From Pseudochryseolinea flava (GTDB taxonomy: Bacteria > Bacteroidota > Bacteroidia > Cytophagales > Cyclobacteriaceae), in contig NZ_QMFY01000014.1 of NCBI RefSeq assembly GCF_003286915.1, positions 1 through 64,000 on the forward strand: 64,000 bases of DNA. The letters run 5' to 3'. Each line of letters opens with the position of its first letter. Position 1 is the first letter of the stretch. This document shows, piece after piece, positions 9,381-15,761 of this stretch. The notes under the pieces were generated by a model that was given only the letters and a program-made list of their open reading frames with translations, did no database searches and was not told where the DNA came from. Both the position numbers and the translations under genes were made by a program.

Positions 9381-10212
9381 CTTGATCTTCCTCCGGTTAA
9401 TCAACCTCTCGACGTTGGTTGCTATCCTCACCGCGACATACAGCGCATGTCTTGCACAAGTTTTCCAGGACTCCGTTTCCGGTCATGACTATCGCATTGA
9501 AGTGACCTTCAACAAAACAACGAACTTGATTTTCAATAGTGCCATTGTCAGTGTTGATCGGGGCAGCCGCGATGTCTTAGCACAGCATGCCAGTAAAGCC
9601 GAAAATGTTCTCCAGGTGAAGGCAGGTAGAAAGGGGTTTGAAGAGACGAATCTATCGGTCATCACCGCCGCAGGAAATCTTTACAACATTATCGTTGAGT
9701 ACAAAGACAATCCAATGTTTCTGAATTGGCTCATTGGGTATCATTATAATCCTACGGTTAGTTTTTCAGATGAGCAGAATGCATGGGGACCATATGTCAA
9801 TCTCGCTACTGGGGCGGAACAAAATATAGCATCGTTGAAAACGAATGCTTATGGTATCACCCTTTCGGTGACCGGGATTTATACGGATGGAGAACGGGTA
9901 ATTGCCAGGATGAAATTGACTAATCGCAGCCCAATAGATTACCATGCTAAAGCTGTCAATTTTTTTGTGCGTGACATTCATGCCACTAAAAGAACTGCCT
10001 TTCAGCAACTCACTATTATGCCCTTGCACTTGCGTCCATCAGGTCCCATTGAAGTTGAGCACGGGCGTAGCATCGTGATCGTTGCTGTACTTCCGAAGTT
10101 TCCCATGGCCAAGGTGAGAAAACTTTGGATTGAATTCATTGAAGAAAAGGGAGGACGCTTGTTACGATTGGCCGTTCCGTATCGCGTCATCATGCGCGCC
10201 AATAGATTCTAG
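9370..10212 (+). CDS. traN: TraN, VirB9-like conjugation protein
   Basis: A 280-aa exported protein with a signal peptide ending near ATYSACLAQ and a beta-rich body including the TraN-like stretch KTTNLIFNSAIVSVDRGSRD near the mature N-terminus. TraN is the outer-membrane-associated VirB9-like partner of TraM. The ATG at 9370 is preferred to an in-frame TTG at 9352 because AAAGGA lies about 7 bases upstream, and the signal peptide then starts normally. It ends the recognisable core of the transfer apparatus in this window; TraO, TraP and TraQ homologues are not seen after it. Confidence 0.92.
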   Translation: MGYNLIFLRLINLSTLVAILTATYSACLAQVFQDSVSGHDYRIEVTFNKTTNLIFNSAIVSVDRGSRDVLAQHASKAENVLQVKAGRKGFEETNLSVITAAGNLYNIIVEYKDNPMFLNWLIGYHYNPTVSFSDEQNAWGPYVNLATGAEQNIASLKTNAYGITLSVTGIYTDGERVIARMKLTNRSPIDYHAKAVNFFVRDIHATKRTAFQQLTIMPLHLRPSGPIEVEHGRSIVIVAVLPKFPMAKVRKLWIEFIEEKGGRLLRLAVPYRVIMRANRF

Positions 10213-10242
10213 TAATCACACTCACACTTAAATAATAAATTT

Positions 10243-11016
10243 ATGGACAAAGAGAATCTCGAGTATTTAAAAAACAGTTTGCAGCGTTTTGGTTTTGGAC
10301 AAAAGCTAGACGCGGACCTTGAAAAAGCCATTGCTAGTCAACCTGAAAAATTCACCTTAACACACGCGGGGGAATTTAACAATGCAAAGGATCCGTCACG
10401 TGTTGACTTCGCGTTGGAGTTTAGTAAGTCGTCTCAGAATGACCGTTATTACTTTAACAATTACAAGGCTTCGGTCGTTTCTGATGATGCCAGCTTGCAG
10501 AAGCAACAAACTTTTTACATCGATAAAAATGCCGGTGTTACTGCAAAAGAAGCTTTCAATCTGCTCAATGGCAGGGCCGTGTTCAAAGATTTTGTCAACA
10601 AGGATAAGGAGATGTATTCAGCATGGATCCAGCTCAACTTTGAGGAAACAAGCAATGGCAACTTTAAGATCAAACATTTTACTAGCAATTATGGCTATGA
10701 CTTGGAAAAGGTATTGTCTGCATATCCAATTAAGCAACTCGATAATCCGCAGGATAAAGAGAATATGATTGCTTCCTTAAAGAAAGGAAATTTAACGCTC
10801 GTTTCGGAAAGGGAGGGCAATAAAAAAATGTTCATCGAAGCTGTACCTCAATACAAATCAGTTAATGTTTACGATCAAGATATGATCAAACAATTCAATG
10901 GCATTTTAAAGGTGCCAGAAGCCAAGGAAGAACAGCGTGAAAAAAAAGAGAAAGCAATTCGAAATGAAGACGACGGGGAACAGAAAAAATCATCTAAGAA
11001 AGGAATGCGACTCTAA
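10243..11016 (+). CDS. DUF3945-like accessory protein of mobile elements
   Basis: A 257-aa soluble protein without export signal. It contains the recurrent modules of proteins common in Bacteroidetes conjugative elements: LKNSLQRFGFG at the start, FYIDKNAGVTAKEAFNLLNGRAV in the middle, ASLKKGNLTLV and a C-terminal highly charged Lys/Glu tail. These resemble the DUF3945/DUF4099 domains also found fused to topoisomerases in such elements. The function is unknown. It follows traN in the same orientation and is probably part of the element. Confidence 0.75.
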   Translation: MDKENLEYLKNSLQRFGFGQKLDADLEKAIASQPEKFTLTHAGEFNNAKDPSRVDFALEFSKSSQNDRYYFNNYKASVVSDDASLQKQQTFYIDKNAGVTAKEAFNLLNGRAVFKDFVNKDKEMYSAWIQLNFEETSNGNFKIKHFTSNYGYDLEKVLSAYPIKQLDNPQDKENMIASLKKGNLTLVSEREGNKKMFIEAVPQYKSVNVYDQDMIKQFNGILKVPEAKEEQREKKEKAIRNEDDGEQKKSSKKGMRL

Positions 11017-11055
11017 CGTCTCTTGATGCAATCTTTTCAGTAACGACAAGATCTC

Positions 11056-11108
11056 GCGGAGGTTTTTCGCCGCGCCCTGATCTGTGAGGCGCAACAAAAA
11101 ACCTCCGC
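11056..11108. promoter_or_regulatory. Long two-tier hairpin before the DUF6943 gene
   Basis: A perfect 12-bp inverted repeat (GCGGAGGTTTTT at 11056-11067, AAAAACCTCCGC at 11097-11108) encloses an inner 5-bp stem (GCGCC at 11072-11076, GGCGC at 11088-11092). The right arm ends 2 bases before the ATG at 11111, so in mRNA it would fold against the start site. No T-run follows, so it is not a standard terminator. It could control translation or be a recombination or transfer site. Confidence 0.5.
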
Positions 11109-11110
11109 TT

Positions 11111-11545
11111 ATGAACTTTAGCATTACATGTTACTCGTCTGAAAAAAGCTTCTCGCCAGATATGCCGCATTTTTTTATACTATCCCATGGCTACAATGCT
11201 GGAAAACCATTGAAGAAATGTTGTCCAAATTGTTTTGTTTTACAAACATCTTCGGAGTCTGCTAAGAAGATTCTTTTCTGGATAGTGTATTGCCATTGGA
11301 AAGCCGGACATTTTATACCATTGCAAGTCGGATCCGTTGTTCCGGTTTTGCACGTAAATGATGTCAGGAATTTAATCAATACTGCAGGGGCCGGTAGCGA
11401 GAATAAGAAATTCGCATGCGCCGTTTCCCGACTTGGCGACTTGTCAAAGCTTGAACGTCTTTTGCAACTCCAGCTTAGATTCATAGCAAGAACAAAAACG
11501 GCAATCGCGAAAAAGGCAATTGCCGATATGCTTCGAAAAAGTTAA
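11111..11545 (+). CDS. DUF6943 family protein
   Basis: A 144-aa soluble protein matching, from memory, the DUF6943 family of Bacteroidetes mobile elements: an N-terminal PHFFILSHGYNAGKPL, a CPNCF motif shortly after, an aromatic stretch (ILFWIVYCHWKAGHF), VGSVVPVLHVNDVRNLI and a helical Lys/Ala-rich C-terminus. The function is unknown. The ATG at 11111 is chosen because an earlier GTG lies inside a long hairpin. Confidence 0.65.
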   Translation: MNFSITCYSSEKSFSPDMPHFFILSHGYNAGKPLKKCCPNCFVLQTSSESAKKILFWIVYCHWKAGHFIPLQVGSVVPVLHVNDVRNLINTAGAGSENKKFACAVSRLGDLSKLERLLQLQLRFIARTKTAIAKKAIADMLRKS

Positions 11546-11586
11546 ACACGATTTTTTAGTAAAACTAAATCGTATATCCTGCTAAG

Positions 11587-11658
11587 GTGCTGTTCTTTAT
11601 TTTCCTTGTTGGGTTTGTTTTAGTCCTCGTGGCAGGCAAAAGCATATTCAAGAATTGA
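11587..11658 (+). CDS. Possible 23-aa single-helix membrane peptide
   Basis: A short frame starting GTG encodes MLFFIFLVGFVLVLVAG followed by KSIFKN and a stop: one membrane helix with a basic end. It lies 41 bases after the DUF6943 stop, with a weak purine stretch (AAGG) overlapping the start. The composition is what a small membrane peptide or toxin would show, but chance is possible for such a short frame. Confidence 0.22.
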   Translation: MLFFIFLVGFVLVLVAGKSIFKN

Positions 11659-11693
11659 TGTTAATGCTCACTAACGAAGTCTCGATGTTGAGT

Positions 11694-12824
11694 TTATTCC
11701 GAGACTTCGTTTCTGAGATTTTTATTATTTCTAGAGAAGGTGTTCAAGATTTTTCCAGCGACTTTGCGAACGCCGCGCGAAAGCGGCGTTTCAATGAAGA
11801 CGTCATCCCACGTGGGTGTTAGCGCCTTGACAAAAGCATTTCTGAATAAACCTGAAATCGCTGCCTTTACATTGAAAGCAGGATCATCAAGATCACCATC
11901 GATGGGAACTGTCGTTGCGAGCTTGCCGTCGCGCTTATTCAGGAGAAGGTGAACTCCGCCGGCCACTATCCTTTCCCAAACTTTGTTCATCAGGGTATCT
12001 GTTTTGTCCTGCACGCTTATGAAATCCAAATTGTATAACACAGGATTGATATGACCGTGAATTAAATTATCGTGCACGGATAACTGTCCGAATAAATCCA
12101 TTTGGCCGCTGTTGAGATCCAGCTTTCCATACTTCTTGATAGCCTGATTAAAAGCGGTGAGATCAATTGTTTTGACTTCGAAAATGGCGTGACATGATAA
12201 TTTAAATTCCATCGGGTGTAGCTTGCATGCAAGTGCAATGGTGCCTTGATCTAAAAATGCACTGGCTTTTATTTCGCAAGGCTCAGACTGGTTCGCGTAG
12301 TTGCTAAATTCTGCTATGCTAACGGTAATGTTGTTCAGGCTTATGTCAAATGGAATCGATGTTTTTTGATATCGAACTGTTCCATTTTCGATTTCAATGT
12401 TAATCTTAAAGGGAATGAAATTAACGAGATGGTCATGTATGTTGATCTCGCCACTGTTACTGCTCACCTCTGTTGCGTCGGATGAACTGTTATCTTGTAT
12501 TATCAGTGTCGGAGCACTCAAAGTAATCCTGATCTCCATCTTTTTTCTTAAGAGCGATCCAAGGTTATACGAGCCATATATGCACGGGATATGAATCTCC
12601 GTAATGGTTTGGTCTTTTGCTTGTGGCCGGAGAGAAAAGTCAAGACCGATTAATGTAAAGTTGCTCGAAAATATGTTGAGTTTTATATCATCGACAACGC
12701 CATCGTAATTTTCTATTTTGTGAAGTTTGGCTTTAATGATTGCTTTCGCAATGAATGGTAATGTCAGTAGCATTAATATGAGTAACGATACGCTGATAAT
12801 AACCGCGAGTAGTGTCCCATCCAT
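11694..12824 (-). CDS. AsmA/DUF748-like membrane-anchored protein
   Basis: A 376-aa protein with one N-terminal membrane helix (about residues 5-27) and a long beta-rich periplasmic region. The patterns IKLNIFSSNFTLIGLDFSL and SGQMDLFGQLSVHDNLIHGH are typical of DUF748/AsmA-like proteins, which form elongated lipid-groove structures associated with envelope lipid transport or homeostasis. It lies on the opposite strand from the tra operon and probably marks return to the ordinary chromosome. The assignment is by fold-level resemblance. Confidence 0.65.
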   Translation of the reverse strand: MDGTLLAVIISVSLLILMLLTLPFIAKAIIKAKLHKIENYDGVVDDIKLNIFSSNFTLIGLDFSLRPQAKDQTITEIHIPCIYGSYNLGSLLRKKMEIRITLSAPTLIIQDNSSSDATEVSSNSGEINIHDHLVNFIPFKINIEIENGTVRYQKTSIPFDISLNNITVSIAEFSNYANQSEPCEIKASAFLDQGTIALACKLHPMEFKLSCHAIFEVKTIDLTAFNQAIKKYGKLDLNSGQMDLFGQLSVHDNLIHGHINPVLYNLDFISVQDKTDTLMNKVWERIVAGGVHLLLNKRDGKLATTVPIDGDLDDPAFNVKAAISGLFRNAFVKALTPTWDDVFIETPLSRGVRKVAGKILNTFSRNNKNLRNEVSE

Positions 12825-12869
12825 ATGATTAATAATTTAGTTAACGCTTGACAGACCGCTCCTGGGAAG

Positions 12870-12891
12870 AAAAGAGGCCCGGTAGGGCCTC
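12870..12891 (-). terminator. Terminator after the 99-aa membrane protein gene
   Basis: The perfect stem GAGGCCC/GGGCCTC (12874-12880 with 12885-12891) has a 4-base loop. Read on the minus strand, the hairpin is followed by a T-rich tract (TCTTTTCTT), so it ends transcription of the minus-strand gene at 12899-13198. Confidence 0.65.
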
Positions 12892-12898
12892 GATTATA

Positions 12899-13198
12899 TC
12901 AAGAGTTTGTAGTGTAACTGTTTTGGGTAGCCTTATCGTGGCCACTTACCTTGACGATCTTGTTGTAGATTCCGAGTAGAAGGAACGACGGTACCCATTG
13001 TCCCATAAATAGGGCCAGGTGGTCCTTGCGTGCAATTTTGAAAAGCAACGACGTTCCAATCGCTCCTGCGGCGGCCCACAGAAACAAATCGGAAGGTAAT
13101 TTCGCCGTTTGTTCTTCGATTGCTTTTGCCACTTCGCCTTCACGTTTGTCAGGATTTATGCTAGCAGCTTTGGATTTAAGTTTTTCTATTACAGCCAT
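12899..13198 (-). CDS. Small membrane protein, conserved in Bacteroidota
   Basis: A 99-aa protein with a charged N-terminal helix (about residues 1-35) followed by two hydrophobic segments (about 38-55 and 63-82) and a short polar tail. It resembles small uncharacterised membrane proteins common in Bacteroidetes, but I cannot name a function. A strong terminator lies just downstream on its strand. The next minus-strand gene is another small protein, so the pair may respond to the same condition. Confidence 0.6.
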   Translation of the reverse strand: MAVIEKLKSKAASINPDKREGEVAKAIEEQTAKLPSDLFLWAAAGAIGTSLLFKIARKDHLALFMGQWVPSFLLLGIYNKIVKVSGHDKATQNSYTTNS

Positions 13199-13254
13199 AG
13201 TTTATTGATTAGTGGTTCGTTTCTGATGTTCGTTAAAATTCGTTAGTCGCCGGG

Positions 13255-13461
13255 TCAGCTCTGTTTTCCGCCCCCTGTTTTCTTTAGTGATACATCTGTG
13301 GTATGATCGCGTAGTTCAGGGTTGTTAGCATTATCACCGTGTATTTTATTGCTGTTTGTCTCAGACTTAATACGCTCATTCTTAGCTTTATCAACAGCAC
13401 TTTGAAGTTCATTAAAAGACGATCCGGTTTGATCTGATTTGTTCTTATCGTTATTTTCCAT
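13255..13461 (-). CDS. Small hydrophilic protein
   Basis: A 68-aa, very polar, probably disordered protein rich in Asn, Lys, Asp and Ser, ending in a Gly/Lys tail. No cysteines, no hydrophobic core. Such proteins in Bacteroidota are often stress-linked, but this one cannot be assigned. A -7-type promoter box lies 30 bases upstream, which supports it as a real gene. Confidence 0.5.
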   Translation of the reverse strand: MENNDKNKSDQTGSSFNELQSAVDKAKNERIKSETNSNKIHGDNANNPELRDHTTDVSLKKTGGGKQS

Positions 13462-13491
13462 AGTTAGAGAGCTTTAACATTTCAAGTTATG

Positions 13492-13499
13492 CAAAAGTA
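13492..13499 (-). promoter_or_regulatory. -7 promoter box for the 68-aa gene
   Basis: On the minus strand the sequence reads TACTTTTG, an exact match to the Bacteroidetes primary sigma -7 consensus TAnnTTTG, 30 bases before the ATG. No clear -33 TTG is seen. Confidence 0.45.
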
Positions 13500-14049
13500 T
13501 ATACCGTAATAATGGTCCAGCTTTCACCAGCGATAGTATCATTGCGAGCAAAGTTTGTCGCAGCAGGCCAACTGTATCGCTACGTGTTGGAATATTAATT
13601 CCACAGTGAGCTGATGTGGTTTGCTTCTCAGCTTGGTAAGGACCTGAAGTATGTAGTGAAGTGAATTGGGGCTAGCGCAATGTCTTTGTGCTCACGTCTG
13701 AGGATACAGGGGTTCTTCCAAGTAGTAACAGTCTGTAAACGATTTTCCCTCGAGCTTTTTATATTCTTTTTTCAACGACGCCATATCCATTCGCATTTCT
13801 TTTTGCGGTTGCGTTTGCGAACAGAAAGTTAACGTCATGTGAATTCGGTTGTGTTTGAGCACCCGTACCAAATTAATATCCATTTCCCTGCCGCCCACTT
13901 ACCCTCCTGACCAACAGTTCGCGTCACTCTGAATGTTGTTGTGCGGAGCGTCTGCAGACCAAAATACCATTCAACATGTTTCGACTTAGTCAATGACCGA
14001 CTTTAAACTGCATTACACAAACAAAAACCTTTCATTCGTAAATACGCTA

Positions 14050-14079
14050 TTTGTCCGTAGGTATGTTTCTTCATCTTTG
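14050..14079 (+). promoter_or_regulatory. Probable promoter of the lipoprotein gene
   Basis: TTTG (14050-14053), an 18-base spacer, then CATCTTTG (14072-14079), one mismatch from TAnnTTTG. The spacing suits the Bacteroidetes -33/-7 layout, and the expected transcription start lies about 15 bases before the ATG. Confidence 0.4.
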
Positions 14080-14099
14080 GGAAATCAACATTACACACT

Positions 14100-14894
14100 A
14101 TGAAAAATCTATTGACCATTCCGCTCGTTTTAGTGATAAGCATGACAATCAGTTCATGCAATAACGATGATCACAGAATAGAAAGATTATGTCCGCTAAC
14201 GGGCTTTTCTTTGCACTATGCAAACGAGTTCTCAACGCGGTATGAAAATATTATTCAAGATGGGGAAATAATAACGACTAACATTTATACGAAGCATGGC
14301 GTATTAGAATCCTTGTATGTCACCTCTGACATATCATACGACCAGAAAGGAAGGATAACGTTGATTAGCAGCAAGAAAACAACTGGTGAACCGTTTGATT
14401 CCTATTCATTAGAATTTGAGTATGAGGAGGGCAAACTAAACCGTCAAATACTGGCTGGCAGTGAATCTAACATAACCTTTGAATATGATAACGCTGGTCA
14501 AGTGACACAACTTACATATTTAAATGATCTCGCGGGAACAGATACCCTGTCGTACATTGTCAATATATTTGATCACCACGGAAATGTGATTGCTCAGGAG
14601 CACTTTATTCCAATGGAAGGAAGCAAGTATCTGGTCAAAGATGTGACTTTTCAGTATGGCTACGATGACCATGTCAATCCGTTGAAAGGAATCCATTTAT
14701 ACTATGAAATAGATCCGATAGCATTCTTTTCATCGAATAACGTCTTGTGGAAGAAGGAAATATCTTCTCGTGGCGAAACAACAAGCACAACTTTTTCAAC
14801 CTATGAATACGGGGTATCTGGTGCTCCAATAAATAAGGTAACATTAGGTGATGGAAATAAAGTTGAAATGAAATTTAACTATGAGTGCCCGTAA
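14100..14894 (+). CDS. Lipoprotein with DUF4595/YD-like repeats
   Basis: A 264-aa protein with a lipoprotein signal peptide (lipobox near ISSC, Cys at residue 20). The mature region has repeated short beta motifs of the type SYDQKGRI, EYDNAGQVTQL and DHHGNVI, resembling RHS/YD repeats and the DUF4595 group of Bacteroidetes lipoproteins. No catalytic motif is visible. Probably an outer-membrane-anchored surface or periplasmic protein; the substrate is unknown. A possible promoter lies just upstream. Confidence 0.7.
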   Translation: MKNLLTIPLVLVISMTISSCNNDDHRIERLCPLTGFSLHYANEFSTRYENIIQDGEIITTNIYTKHGVLESLYVTSDISYDQKGRITLISSKKTTGEPFDSYSLEFEYEEGKLNRQILAGSESNITFEYDNAGQVTQLTYLNDLAGTDTLSYIVNIFDHHGNVIAQEHFIPMEGSKYLVKDVTFQYGYDDHVNPLKGIHLYYEIDPIAFFSSNNVLWKKEISSRGETTSTTFSTYEYGVSGAPINKVTLGDGNKVEMKFNYECP

Positions 14895-14960
14895 TGTCAA
14901 TGTCGGCAGTTAGCGATATAACCTAATCTACTATGCTAAGCTAGCTTACTTCGCAATCAG

Positions 14961-14999
14961 GTTGAGATCGGATGGGCTTCAATAGCCTGTCCGGTCTCG
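14961..14999 (+). terminator. Interrupted hairpin, possible terminator
   Basis: Paired blocks GAGA/TCTC, CGGA/TCCG and GGCT/AGCC form an interrupted stem (14964-14998). The tract after it is only weakly T-rich, so termination is uncertain. Confidence 0.35.
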
Positions 15000-15020
15000 T
15001 TATATTTAACTGACTTCAAT

Positions 15021-15028
15021 TATCTTTG
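15021..15028 (+). promoter_or_regulatory. -7 promoter box of the LytTR operon
   Basis: TATCTTTG is an exact match to TAnnTTTG and lies 31 bases before the response-regulator ATG. A -33 TTG at normal spacing is not obvious. Confidence 0.45.
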
Positions 15029-15059
15029 CTTTCCTGCAGGAAAAAGATTTAGACCTAAA

Positions 15060-15761
15060 ATGAAAATAACGGCCCTTGTAGTCGACGATGAAGCGCTGGA
15101 TCGCGAGTTGCTGACAAGGTTGATAGCACAATATTGTGGTTCGATCATCGTCGTCGCAGAAGCCAGCAATATCCAGGAGGCTATTCGAGAAATTAACATT
15201 CATCAGCCCGAGGTAGTTTTTCTAGATATTAATATGCCGCAGTCTGGAGGTTTTTCTCTCGTGCAAAATTTTCCGAACCGCAATTTCCAGATCATATTTA
15301 CCACGGGCTCAGAAGAACATGGTATACGGGCGATCAAAGCAGAAGCTACCGACTATTTAGTAAAGCCGATTGATGTAGATGAATTAATCGCTTCGGAGCA
15401 AAAACTTTTAAAGCATCGTCGGCTTCCTGAGAGGTTTCCGAGCCTCCTCCGTGTTTTTCATAATGGCGAACATATCATGGTAAATGCAAGAGATATTATA
15501 TGTATGGAAGCTGAGGGTAGTTATGTTAAAATATACCTGACCGGCCAGCAAACGCTCTTGCTTTCAAAAAATTTGAAGCAGATAACAATGGAAGTGAGTC
15601 ACCCTGATTTAAAGAGAGTCCATAGATCTTATGTAGTCAACATCCAGCACATTCGACGTTATCAAGTTACAGGCAACGAACTCAAAATCTTTTTAAGCAA
15701 TGACGTCGTTGCCCGCGCGTCGCGTAAATATAAAGCGCAGCTGAAAGGGACAGTACTATGA
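15060..15761 (+). CDS. LytTR-family response regulator
   Basis: A 233-aa two-component response regulator. The receiver domain (about residues 1-125) has the acidic pair D9-D10, the phosphoacceptor D56 in VFLDINMP, and K102 in YLVKPID. The C-terminal LytTR DNA-binding domain (about 130-230) includes ICMEAEGSYVKIYL and KRVHRSYVVN. The stop overlaps the start of the sensor kinase (ATGA), so the two form a cognate pair. Targets cannot be read from the sequence. Confidence 0.95.
   Translation: MKITALVVDDEALDRELLTRLIAQYCGSIIVVAEASNIQEAIREINIHQPEVVFLDINMPQSGGFSLVQNFPNRNFQIIFTTGSEEHGIRAIKAEATDYLVKPIDVDELIASEQKLLKHRRLPERFPSLLRVFHNGEHIMVNARDIICMEAEGSYVKIYLTGQQTLLLSKNLKQITMEVSHPDLKRVHRSYVVNIQHIRRYQVTGNELKIFLSNDVVARASRKYKAQLKGTVL

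Larger units (their letters stand above)
13462..14099. other. Intergenic region
   Basis: Between divergent genes. It holds a promoter box for the minus-strand small gene and a probable promoter for the lipoprotein at 14100. A 68-codon minus-strand frame (13692-13898) is present but unconvincing. Nothing else is recognised. Confidence 0.6.

Noticed and set aside
11587-11700. Right end of the conjugative element placed exactly here
   Set aside because: The change of strand and content suggests it, but no direct repeat or attachment site is visible, so no boundary is annotated.
13692-13898. Minus-strand 68-codon frame
   Set aside because: No ribosome site, no signal, mixed composition and no recognisable motif; likely chance.
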